NCBI GenBank assembly: GCA_021791535.1
Contig: JAJYWI010000018.1
Location: forward strand, 1-38,559
Direction: 5' to 3'
DNA from: Microcaldota archaeon
Lineage (GTDB): Archaea; Micrarchaeota; Micrarchaeia; Micrarchaeales; Micrarchaeaceae
DNA: 38,559 nucleotides
Shown: positions 32,259-38,559 of the stretch, in pieces
How the letters are laid out: each line of letters begins with the position of its first letter
Position numbering within the stretch: position 1 is the first letter of the stretch
Program-made: the position numbers and the translations under genes
The notes under the pieces: generated by a model
What the model saw: only the letters and a program-made list of their open reading frames with translations
Told to the model about the DNA's origin: nothing
Database searches by the model: none

Positions 32259-34180
32259 TGCTAAGGCCGTCGAAGATGACGAAGATAAGGCTCGTAGTCT
32301 CTAGGGAGTTCTACAACGAGGTGCTGTCCGCGCTCCATGACCTTGGCGTCATGCAGATAGACGTCACGAGCGAGGAGGCGATGAAGCTAATCGGAGGCGG
32401 CGAGGTCGCGAGCTACAAGGAGATATCGGATATGGCGCAGAGGTTCAGGAGCCTTGGCGGCTTGCTCTACCCAGTGCATGACGACAAGAGATTCGTCTTC
32501 GAGAGCATGCAGCAGCTCTTCAGCGAATGTGAATCAGTCAAGATAGACAACAGGGTTAGCGCGATAAAGAGGGAGCTGGACTCCATCGCTGCGCAGATGA
32601 AGGAGTGCGACACCGAGCTTAGGCTGGCTGGCAAGCTGAACGGATTTAGCAAGGACCTGAGCGTGCTGCATTCGAGCAACATAAGGTCATTTGTAGTGAC
32701 CGGAAAGGAGCTCAGGCAGCTCTGCGCAGCAGTAAAGCGCGAGATAGGGGATTCTTTCATAGTGGAGCTAGATGAATCGGCTATCGTCAGCACAAGCAGG
32801 GAGCTTGAGAAGGATTTCGGGCTCCTCGCGGAGAGATACAAGGTGGAGCTTGAGGCTGTGCCTGAGCTGCATGGCAAGGTAGATGCACTGGCAGATGGAG
32901 CGAAGCGCAGGCTGGAACGCCTGCATGCGAGAAAGAAGGCGCATGAGGATGAGCTGCACGTGATATCCGAGAGGTGGTACCCTCTGGTGAGCGCGATAAG
33001 GGAGCAGCTCGACATAGAGATGGAGAAGCAGGAGATTACCAACAGGATAGGCGTCGGCAAGGACGTGATAATAATGGAGGGATGGACTCCTCACTCGGAG
33101 ATGCCCAGGATAAGGCACGCTGCGGACAGAATGTCCGGCGGCCACTTCATTCTGGAAACAATACGCACAAAGGAGCTGCCGCCGACAAGATTGGATAATC
33201 CTGTGATAACCAGGTTCTTCGAATTCTTCATACGCTTCTACTCGCTGCCGAGGAGCGATGAGATAGACCCAACTATGATATTCGTTGTCGTTTTCCCGAT
33301 ATTCTTCGGGTTTATGGTCGGGGATTTCGGCTATGGCCTGGTGATGCTGCTTGGCTCGCTCTGGCTCATCCACAGGCTCAAGCACCCGGTTAAGAGGAGC
33401 AGGCTGCCGAAGCCGCTGACCAGGTTCGTCACGATGATAGTCGGGCCGGACGGGCTTATGACCATAGCGAAGGCGATAATACCAGGCTCGGTTATCGCGA
33501 TGGTGCTGGGCGTGCTGTTCAACGAATACATGGGATTCCAGCTGCCGTACACCGCGCCGTTCAATGTCCTTATCGGGCTTCCAACGCTGCTTGTGATAGC
33601 AGGCTATATGGGGGTGGCGATGGTCGAGTTCGGGTTCATGCTAGGGTTCATAAACAAGATAGCGCATCACGAGAAGAAGCACGCGATAGCAAAGCTGGGC
33701 TGGTTCTTCGCCGCCCTCGGAGTCGTGATATTCGGGCTATCTGTACTCCACAAGGCGCCATTGGGAGTGTCGAACCCGCTGGTGATCGCAGCGTATGCGA
33801 TGCTGGCCGGCGGAATCGGGACGGTCTTGTACGGCGAGGGGTTCGGCTCCCTGATGGAGCTGCCATCGATAGTGAGCCACATACTCTCTTACGTCAGGCT
33901 TGTCGGGATATTGCTGACGTCCGTCATACTAGCAGGCATAATAGACCTCATATTCCTGCACGGAGTGACGCACTCGCTGCTTCTTGCCGTAGTCGGTATA
34001 ATCATACTTATCGTGGGCCAGATCTTCAACCTCATAATAGCGCTGTTCGAAGCTGGTATACAAGGCGCAAGGCTCATCTACGTGGAGTTCTTCTCGAAGT
34101 TCTACACAGGCAACGGTGTCCCCTTCAGGCCGTTCAAGAGCTCCAGGAAGAGGACGCTGAGCAGATTCAAACTTGAATGA
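32258..34180 (+). CDS. atpI: A/V-type ATP synthase subunit I (a)
   Basis: A 640-aa membrane stator subunit. The cytoplasmic N-terminal half (about 1-345) is an alpha/beta and coiled-coil arm that contacts the E/H stalks. The C-terminal half has seven or eight TM helices beginning MIFVVVFPIFFGFMVGDFGYGLVM. Next to the K ring, ILSYVRLVGI carries the essential Arg, here residue 547. The ending has QIFNLIIALFEAGIQGARLIYVEFFSKFYTGNG, the conserved FExxxQxxRLxYVEFFSKFY pattern. The stop at 34180 directly abuts the stop of the convergent pilin gene. Confidence 0.95.
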   Translation: MLRPSKMTKIRLVVSREFYNEVLSALHDLGVMQIDVTSEEAMKLIGGGEVASYKEISDMAQRFRSLGGLLYPVHDDKRFVFESMQQLFSECESVKIDNRVSAIKRELDSIAAQMKECDTELRLAGKLNGFSKDLSVLHSSNIRSFVVTGKELRQLCAAVKREIGDSFIVELDESAIVSTSRELEKDFGLLAERYKVELEAVPELHGKVDALADGAKRRLERLHARKKAHEDELHVISERWYPLVSAIREQLDIEMEKQEITNRIGVGKDVIIMEGWTPHSEMPRIRHAADRMSGGHFILETIRTKELPPTRLDNPVITRFFEFFIRFYSLPRSDEIDPTMIFVVVFPIFFGFMVGDFGYGLVMLLGSLWLIHRLKHPVKRSRLPKPLTRFVTMIVGPDGLMTIAKAIIPGSVIAMVLGVLFNEYMGFQLPYTAPFNVLIGLPTLLVIAGYMGVAMVEFGFMLGFINKIAHHEKKHAIAKLGWFFAALGVVIFGLSVLHKAPLGVSNPLVIAAYAMLAGGIGTVLYGEGFGSLMELPSIVSHILSYVRLVGILLTSVILAGIIDLIFLHGVTHSLLLAVVGIIILIVGQIFNLIIALFEAGIQGARLIYVEFFSKFYTGNGVPFRPFKSSRKRTLSRFKLE

Positions 34181-35587
34181 TTATATCGGGCACGTAGCAC
34201 CAGCCCATTTGAGCGTGACGCTGCCGCCGCCTCCACCAGCTGAATCTATGCCAGCCTGCCCAGTGCCGCCGTCGGCCGCTCCGCCTGCCAGGCCGTTGCC
34301 GCTGACGCCACCCGCCCCTCCGTTACCACCATATCCCCCTCCACCGCCTCCTCCCCCTCCAAAGGAGGTGCTACTAGAGCCACCAGAACCACCACCGCTG
34401 CCGCTGCCTCCGGTACCTCCTGTGCCATACGTACCAAACCCACCACTGCCGCCTGCAGTGAAACTTCCCGTATTGCTACCAGAGCATGTGCCTTCACCGG
34501 CACCAGAGCCTCCAGAGGTGCTTCCACCTCCGCCGCCACAGCCTTCTGTAAGAGTTGGTGCTTGCGTGCCTCCTTGCCCGCCATTTGCATACTGTATCAG
34601 TACTCCATTTACTAGTATCGCTGAGCTTCCTCCACCTCCACCCCCTCCAGGCTCTCCATTCCCGCCGCCCCCTCCGCCGTAATATCCGCTGCCACCGCCT
34701 CCACCGCCATCACAGTTGCCACCACAACCACTGCCGGAGCCGCCTCCTCCGCCACCGCCTCCAGCGTAGATTGTTAGGGCATCGTTAGCGTCTATGATAA
34801 AGTTGCCTGTTACTGTACTGCCAGACAGCCCATTCCCAGATGAGACACCCCCGCCTCCTCCGCCACCATACATCGTATAATTTATAACTGCATCATTCGG
34901 TACAGTCTCCGAGAGATAGCTCGTGACCGTAATTGCGTTGTTTGTGCCAGAGCCCTGCCCGCATAATGTGAAGATTGTCGTAGTGGAGAGTGATGAAACT
35001 AGGGTAGTGGAAGAGACCGACGTGGAGGAGATAGATGTGGAGTAGACTGTGGTGGAGGAGACCGAGGTTGAAGCAGTTGTGGAAAATAGCGTAGTGCTGA
35101 ATTGTATTGCAGTCGAGACCTTAAGAAGAACGCTTCCAGTGGCAGTGTGAGACAAGCCGGTCGACATGTCAGTATAATTCATTATTAGATAGCCACGGTA
35201 GATAGAACCTATGGATCCGCTGAAAACAGAAGGCCCTACGTAGCATTGTATTAAGTTGAATGTATGGCTACCTCCTGAAGGTATACTCACCTGTGGGCTT
35301 TCTTGTTGCATGTTTGCAGTTGTCACGTTTGTGTTACATCCGATAGCAGTTACGTTTATTGATGATGTTGTACCCTGCTCAATGCTAAGGCTGAGATAGC
35401 CGTATGTAGTCAGCACAGTTCCGCTGCAGGTGAATCCAATCGGCATCGTGCAGGTGTCACCTACAAGCGCGCCGGAGTTGAATACGCCCATTAAATAAAG
35501 CGCGGAGAGAGCTATTGCGACTATCAGTATCATCCACCCGTAGGTAAGCATGTACTCCATTGCTGATTGCGCTTTTCTGGCTCCCAT
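34181..35587 (-). CDS. Class III signal pilin-like protein with polyglycine tail
   Basis: About 468 aa. The N-terminus MGARKAQSAMEYMLTYGW is an archaeal class III (type IV pilin) signal. Cleavage is expected between Ala6 and Gln7, with Glu at +5 and a hydrophobic assembly helix behind. A beta-rich section with N-x-S/T sites follows (about 45-155), then a Ser/Thr/Val stalk (about 156-206). From about residue 241 the chain is dominated by runs of 3-9 glycines (nucleotides about 34190-34870), interspersed with cysteines and short strands such as LTIYAGGG and ILVNGVLIQYANGG. It ends SVTLKWAGATCPI. The ATG at 35587 is chosen because the ORF start at 35623 lies within moxR. Confidence 0.8.
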   Translation of the reverse strand: MGARKAQSAMEYMLTYGWMILIVAIALSALYLMGVFNSGALVGDTCTMPIGFTCSGTVLTTYGYLSLSIEQGTTSSINVTAIGCNTNVTTANMQQESPQVSIPSGGSHTFNLIQCYVGPSVFSGSIGSIYRGYLIMNYTDMSTGLSHTATGSVLLKVSTAIQFSTTLFSTTASTSVSSTTVYSTSISSTSVSSTTLVSSLSTTTIFTLCGQGSGTNNAITVTSYLSETVPNDAVINYTMYGGGGGGGVSSGNGLSGSTVTGNFIIDANDALTIYAGGGGGGGGSGSGCGGNCDGGGGGGSGYYGGGGGGNGEPGGGGGGGSSAILVNGVLIQYANGGQGGTQAPTLTEGCGGGGGSTSGGSGAGEGTCSGSNTGSFTAGGSGGFGTYGTGGTGGSGSGGGSGGSSSTSFGGGGGGGGGYGGNGGAGGVSGNGLAGGAADGGTGQAGIDSAGGGGGSVTLKWAGATCPI

Positions 35588-35597
35588 CCAATCACGT

Positions 35598-36506
35598 TCA
35601 GTGCAGCGTGGCCACGATCCCATCTATTATTCCGTTGACGCCTATGCCGCCTGTCGCCCTCGCCACTATCCTGTGGCTGAGCACAGGCCTCGCCAGGTAC
35701 TTCACGTCATCGATTGTTATGCCATTCCTGCCCTCTATCAGCGCCTTCGCTTTCGCGCACTTCATGAAGCTTATCTCAGCCCTCGGGCTCCCGCCCATTA
35801 CGGTGTGTATCTCGGTCCTTGTCGCGTCGACCAGCTTAGTTATGTACTCTTCGACGTCATCTGGCATCTTTACTCCGTTTACCATCGACTGCATCTGCAG
35901 CACATCATCCTTGCTAAGGACCCTCTTCGCAACCGTCTTTTCCTCGCTCTCCTTCAGCCGCAGCATCTCCTCCTCCTCGCTCATGCTCGGGTATGTCACC
36001 TCTATCCTCATGAGGAACCTGTCCGCGAGCACCTTTGGCAGCGGCGATGTGCCCTCTATATTAAGCGGGTTCTGCGTCGCCAGGGCCATGAACGGCTTTT
36101 CGAGCTGCATTGTCTTGTCTGATACTGTCACCTGCCTCTCCTCCAGGGCTTCGAGGAGCGCGGTGGTTGTCTTCGGCGGCGCCCTGTTCAGCTCGTCTAT
36201 GAGCAGTACGTTGTTGAATATTGGCCCTTTCTTCAGCACTACGTTCCTGTTCTCGTCTATGTACGTGAAACCTATTATGTCCTTTATGTCGAGGTCCGGC
36301 ATCCCCTGGATCCTGCCGAAGCTCGCGTCTATGGTGTCTGCGATCGTCTTCGTCATCGTCGTCTTCGCCACCCCTGGCACGCCTTCGAGGAGCACGTGGC
36401 CGTTCGCGACCATGGCCATGAAGATTAGTTTTATGGTATCCTCCTTTCCGGCTATATGCTTCTTCACCTCCCCGTATACGGCTTCGTAGGCAGCTTTGGG
36501 ATCCAT
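35598..36506 (-). CDS. MoxR-family AAA+ ATPase
   Basis: A 302-aa ATPase of the MoxR/RavA clade. It has GHVLLEGVPGVAKTTMTKTIAD (Walker A GVPGVAKT), and RIQGMPDLDIKDIIGFTYIDENR. Walker B is NVLLIDELNRAPPKTTTALLEALEERQV, and the sensor 1 region is FMALATQNPLNIEGTSPLP. SPRAEISFMKCAKAKALIEGR and YLARPVLSHRI lie in the lid. MoxR proteins work as chaperones for metal insertion or assembly of partner complexes, often next to DUF58/VWA genes, which are absent here. It lies 10 bp upstream of the pilin-like gene, so the two are probably cotranscribed. The start, ATG 36506 or TTG 36512, is not settled. Confidence 0.92.
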   Translation of the reverse strand: MDPKAAYEAVYGEVKKHIAGKEDTIKLIFMAMVANGHVLLEGVPGVAKTTMTKTIADTIDASFGRIQGMPDLDIKDIIGFTYIDENRNVVLKKGPIFNNVLLIDELNRAPPKTTTALLEALEERQVTVSDKTMQLEKPFMALATQNPLNIEGTSPLPKVLADRFLMRIEVTYPSMSEEEEMLRLKESEEKTVAKRVLSKDDVLQMQSMVNGVKMPDDVEEYITKLVDATRTEIHTVMGGSPRAEISFMKCAKAKALIEGRNGITIDDVKYLARPVLSHRIVARATGGIGVNGIIDGIVATLH

Positions 36507-36515
36507 GGACAAACC

Positions 36516-36569
36516 TTTTTATACCCGACCAGAGGAATAATTACTATCTGGTATGTATCTGTATAAATT
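36516..36569. promoter_or_regulatory. Divergent promoter region (moxR / rpoF)
   Basis: GTATAAATT at 36561-36569 lies about 31 bp before the rpoF ATG at 36596. On the minus strand, GGTATAAAAA (36516-36525) lies only about 15 bp before the moxR ATG. AGTAATTAT (about 36537-36545) is better spaced. Confidence 0.45.
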
Positions 36570-36595
36570 ACTAAATACTTAGTGCTGTGGTGGGT

Positions 36596-36925
36596 ATGAT
36601 AGGCAAAGAGTCGAAGAATACAGGACGAGTTTCTCTCAGCGAGGCGTTGGAGATACTGGAAGCGCGGAAGAAGGAGCGCGAGCTTACCTATGAGCAGCAG
36701 ATAGCCCTGGAGCATGCGTCGAAATTCGCGGCCTCGAAGGGCTCAGAGCAGAAGATAAAGAAGGCGCTGGAGGAGCTCGGCATGCTGTCGCAGCAGACGG
36801 TGCTTGCGATACTGAACACTATGCCGAAGAGCGAGATGCTGCTCAAGCAGATACTTGCAGGTGAGAAGAAAGCCTTCACTGATGCAGAGATAAAGAAAAT
36901 CGCAGCTATAGTGAATCCGAAGTAG
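36596..36925 (+). CDS. rpoF: DNA-directed RNA polymerase subunit Rpo4 (F, Rpb4-like)
   Basis: A 109-aa protein of the Rpb4 family, half of the Rpo4/7 stalk of archaeal RNA polymerase. It opens with RVSLSEALEILEARKKERELTYEQQIALEHASKF (pattern VSxxEAxxIL...LxYEQxxaLxHAxxF). The HRDC-like end has LNTMPKSEMLLKQILAGEK and FTDAEIKKIAAIV. The ATG at 36596 is preferred to the GTG codons at 36587 and 36590 because of TATA spacing. It is followed by the DUF655 gene, the usual archaeal neighbour pair. Confidence 0.92.
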   Translation: MIGKESKNTGRVSLSEALEILEARKKERELTYEQQIALEHASKFAASKGSEQKIKKALEELGMLSQQTVLAILNTMPKSEMLLKQILAGEKKAFTDAEIKKIAAIVNPK

Positions 36926-36951
36926 GTTTGAATGGGAGGGGTAATGCCGAT

Positions 36952-37524
36952 ATGCAAGAGGAGAGGCGTGAGGAGTATGCGTATGTGCTTGACTTCATGT
37001 CTACTGGGAAGTCTTTTTCTACAAGGTCTGAGCCGATAGCCCAGCTTGTCGGCGAGGAGTGGTTCACCCTGCTGGAGGTCACCCCTAAGCCGGGAGTGGC
37101 CATGTCACTAGGCGAGAGGGTCTATATAGGGAGGGAGGAGCGCGAAAAGGTCGCGCTGATAAAGGCGAGGATATCGTATGGCGATCTTACGCAGACGGCG
37201 AAAAACGGCCTGCAGAAGACCATACTGCAGATAATAGACGCGAACGAGAAAAGGTTTGTAGATGTCTTCAACAACGCCGGGCCGCTGAACATAAGGCAGC
37301 ATTCGCTCGAGCTGCTTCCTGGCGTAGGGAAAAAGCACCTGACTGCGATACTTAAGGCCAGGGAGGAGAAAAGGTTCGAAAACTTCGACGACATAAACAA
37401 GCGGGTCTCGCTGCTGCAGGAACCAAGGAAGCTGATAACAGAGCGCGTAATGCTGGAGCTTCAGGGCAACGAGCGCTTCTACATGTTCACGAAGCCTTAT
37501 GTGAAGAGAGAGGGCAGATACTAG
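36952..37524 (+). CDS. DUF655 family nucleic acid-binding protein
   Basis: About 190 aa. An OB-like N-terminal part contains EEYAYVLDFM, then EEWFTLLEVTPKPGVAMSLGERVYIG. The helix-hairpin-helix-like part contains LNIRQHSLELLPGVGKKHLTAILKARE and the end RFYMFTKPY. This is the archaeal DUF655 (COG1491) protein, predicted to bind RNA or DNA. It is almost always encoded with rpoF and L21e, as here. The ATG at 36952 follows a GGGAGGGG stretch. A TTG at 36928 is an alternative and would add eight residues. The last 4 bp overlap the convergent L21e gene. Confidence 0.9.
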   Translation: MQEERREEYAYVLDFMSTGKSFSTRSEPIAQLVGEEWFTLLEVTPKPGVAMSLGERVYIGREEREKVALIKARISYGDLTQTAKNGLQKTILQIIDANEKRFVDVFNNAGPLNIRQHSLELLPGVGKKHLTAILKAREEKRFENFDDINKRVSLLQEPRKLITERVMLELQGNERFYMFTKPYVKREGRY

Positions 37525-37805
37525 GCCTTGTCCAAGTGCAGAGACGGCACTATGAGCGTGCGTTCCGCGCCCATTATCCTGACCTTTACTACATAGGCCG
37601 ATCCCCTTTTCTCGACTACAGTGCCGGTCCTCCCCTTGTACCTCGGATGAGGTATGTTATGCATGCCGCCCTTCGGCACTATGCACACCTTATCGCCTAT
37701 TGAGAACTGCTTTATTATGTCGTTTGTGTTAAGCGTCGATGGCTTGTGGTGCCTTGCCAGGTGCCTTGTCTTTCCTACAAGGAGCCCCTGAGATCTCTTT
37801 GACAT
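37521..37805 (-). CDS. rpl21e: Large ribosomal subunit protein eL21
   Basis: A 94-aa protein of the archaeal/eukaryal L21e family. It opens with SQGLLVGKTRHLARHH, followed by the SH3-like core FSIGDKVCIVPKGGMHNIPHPRYKGRTGTVVEKRG and AYVVKVRI. The HPRYxGRTGxV motif is diagnostic. It is commonly next to the rpoF-DUF655 pair in archaea, although usually on the same strand. Here it is convergent with DUF655, with a 4-bp overlap. Confidence 0.95.
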   Translation of the reverse strand: MSKRSQGLLVGKTRHLARHHKPSTLNTNDIIKQFSIGDKVCIVPKGGMHNIPHPRYKGRTGTVVEKRGSAYVVKVRIMGAERTLIVPSLHLDKA

Positions 37806-37836
37806 AGACTCACATCTAGGCTCATTTGCCGTGAAC

Positions 37837-37847
37837 GTATTTATACC
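37837..37847. promoter_or_regulatory. Possible shared TATA box (L21e / single-repeat TBP)
   Basis: GTATTTATACC is nearly palindromic and is about 32 bp from the TBP-like ATG at 37874 and about 37 bp from the L21e ATG at 37805. It could serve both directions. The only 68 bp between the genes contain no other TATA-like element. Confidence 0.45.
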
Positions 37848-37873
37848 TTTAGATAGAAGTTATTCTGCGTTAC

Positions 37874-38188
37874 ATGCCCGGACATGCATCAAAAAGGCCA
37901 GTCGTGCTCAAGCCCACCTACACTATAGTCAACATAGTGGCGAACACTGCGTTGAATACGGATTTGGACCTGTACGGGCTGGCGAAGCTCTCGAGGGACG
38001 TCGACTACGAGCCTGAGCAGTTCCCTGGCGCTATCCTCAAGGTGCACGACCCAAAGGCCGCACTGCTCCTCTTCAAGAACGGCAAGATCATATGCACCGG
38101 AGCGAGGACGACATCGGATGTCAGGAAGGCGATTAACCATGCAATTGACCTCATAAAGAGGTACAAGAATGGCGCAAGGGGAAGGTAG
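37874..38188 (+). CDS. Single-repeat TATA-binding protein (half-TBP)
   Basis: A 104-aa protein holding exactly one TBP repeat (residues about 14-95): YTIVNIVANTALNTDLDL, then YEPEQFPGAILKVHDPKAALLLFKNGKIICTGA and a closing helix. Normal archaeal TBP is about 180-190 aa with two such repeats forming the DNA saddle. The residues that count are present: the minor-groove Asn (VNIVAN), DNA-kinking Phe50 (QFPG) and Phe66 (LLLF), and the NGKIICTGA strand. The frame ends in TAG, and no second repeat can be found in any frame of the 220 bp that follow. It would have to work as a homodimer. A short basic N-terminus (SKRPVVLKP) and tail (KRYKNGARGR) flank the repeat. Confidence 0.85.
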   Translation: MPGHASKRPVVLKPTYTIVNIVANTALNTDLDLYGLAKLSRDVDYEPEQFPGAILKVHDPKAALLLFKNGKIICTGARTTSDVRKAINHAIDLIKRYKNGARGR

Positions 38189-38409
38189 CCCTTTATAGAA
38201 GATGCGCCAGGCTACGTCATTTATCTAAATAAATGGTACAAACCGCAAGCTTTAAATATGCTGCTGAGCGAATACACTACATCTTGTTTCGGACGATATA
38301 CATTATGCGTATTCTGCAACAACCCTATTCTCATCCACCCGTGGCGTATGCATTGCATACGCCCGACCTTTAACCCTTGAGCGCGAGCTCATCCCATGGA
38401 ACAAACAGC
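38189..38409. other. Intergenic region with two inverted repeats and a TATA-like box
   Basis: No gene is recognised. CATTTAT-CTAA-ATAAATG at 38218-38235 is a perfect 7-bp stem with a 4-nt loop and could end the TBP-like transcript. CTTTAAATATG at 38250-38260 looks like a plus-strand TATA box. Its predicted transcript, from about 38278, would run through the palindrome at 38343-38363. A short RNA or a 22-codon frame (38304-38372) is possible but unsupported. Confidence 0.4.
38343..38363. repeat. 21-bp near-perfect palindrome
   Basis: GGCGTATGCA, one central T, then TGCATACGCC: ten-base arms that are exact reverse complements. It lies between the TBP-like gene and the convergent trmI-like gene. 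As RNA it would make a tight hairpin. As DNA it has the symmetry of a dimeric regulator site. Confidence 0.7.
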
Positions 38410-38559
38410 CTACTTCTGCGCAAAAACAAGATATCCGGTGTGCCATACCCCTTTTGTTGACGGCCTCACCCCCTGCTCCCGGACTAGTATGTCGCGCACT
38501 ATGGCCTCTATAGTAAGTATGTTGCGGAACTTGAGCTTCTCTAGCGTCTCGACGAACCT
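38410..38559 (-). CDS. trmI: tRNA (adenine-N1)-methyltransferase TrmI-like, C-terminal end (cut by window edge)
   Basis: The minus strand is open from the window edge for 49 codons to a TAG at 38410-38412. The translation shows a helix RFVETLEKLKF, then ILTIEAIVRDILVREQG and the ending VRPSTKGVWHTGYLVFAQK. The RPxxxxxxHTGxLxFAxK ending is that of archaeal TrmI/Trm61-type tRNA m1A57/58 methyltransferases. The SAM-binding core is outside the window, so this rests on the tail alone. Confidence 0.65.
   Translation of the reverse strand, partial: RFVETLEKLKFRNILTIEAIVRDILVREQGVRPSTKGVWHTGYLVFAQK

Noticed and set aside
34173-34682. Plus-strand 169-codon ORF, extremely proline-rich, after atpI
   Set aside because: It is the antisense of the glycine codons (GGN/CCN) of the pilin-like gene and would overlap its whole tail. 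It has no promoter of its own. The minus-strand frame has a signal peptide and a full domain layout.
1-38559. CRISPR arrays, rRNA genes, complete insertion sequences, prophage genes
   Set aside because: I looked for regularly spaced direct repeats, rRNA-like stretches, intact transposases and phage structural genes on both strands and found none.

Overview
The window is chromosomal DNA of an archaeon. The evidence is archaeal replication factor C large subunit, archaeal-type CCA-adding enzyme, RNA polymerase subunit Rpo4/F, ribosomal protein L21e, a TBP-fold protein, a histone-fold protein, archaeal A/V-type ATP synthase, and TATA boxes about 25-32 bp upstream of many start codons, which implies many leaderless mRNAs. 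Heavy use of ATA (Ile) and AGG (Arg) codons, compact overlapping genes, small secreted/membrane orphan proteins and pilin-like proteins suggest a small-genome DPANN-type lineage. Micrarchaeota is my best guess, but this is an inference; no rRNA is present to settle it.

Layout. 1-1860: AT-rich stretch with the 5' end of hisS (minus), a decayed transposase C-terminus, a SAM methyltransferase and a doubtful small ORF, bounded by tRNA-Ala(CGC). 1994-5167: SPFH/stomatin protein, CCA-adding enzyme and an FNR-like flavin reductase. 5254-8274: AT-richer accessory block with a diverged aminopropyltransferase, an orphan with an ankyrin-like segment, an EamA transporter and a frameshifted VOC/glyoxalase gene. 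8286-9760: HTH regulator coupled to a two-TM envelope protein. 9857-13121: KaiC-like ATPase, a secreted cysteine-pair repeat protein and a RecJ-like DHH phosphoesterase. 13111-16977: RfcL, cis-prenyltransferase (UppS) and DUF2070 membrane protein. 17025-19650: AsnRS and AspRS, convergent. 19724-22176: endonuclease IV, histone-fold protein, GlcNAc-1-P transferase-type membrane enzyme and tRNA-Arg(GCG). 22301-24230: zincin-like protein overlapping RtcB RNA ligase.

24309-34180 is a complete A-type ATP synthase operon in the order K-E-C-F-A-B-D-(37-aa TM peptide)-H-I. The A subunit is interrupted in its P-loop by a 522-aa intein with a LAGLIDADG endonuclease. The 37-aa gene overlaps both neighbours and is the best candidate for an undescribed component of the complex. 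Convergent to the operon is a MoxR ATPase-pilin pair; the pilin has a class III signal, a Ser/Thr stalk and a tail of more than 200 residues rich in polyglycine. 36596-38188 carries rpoF, DUF655 and L21e, then a 104-aa protein holding only one TBP repeat instead of the usual two. The window closes in the C-terminus of a TrmI-like tRNA methyltransferase.

The most interesting items are the single-repeat TBP, the small TM peptide inside the ATP synthase operon, the polyglycine pilin, the active-site-altered aminopropyltransferase, and the secreted Cys-pair repeat protein.
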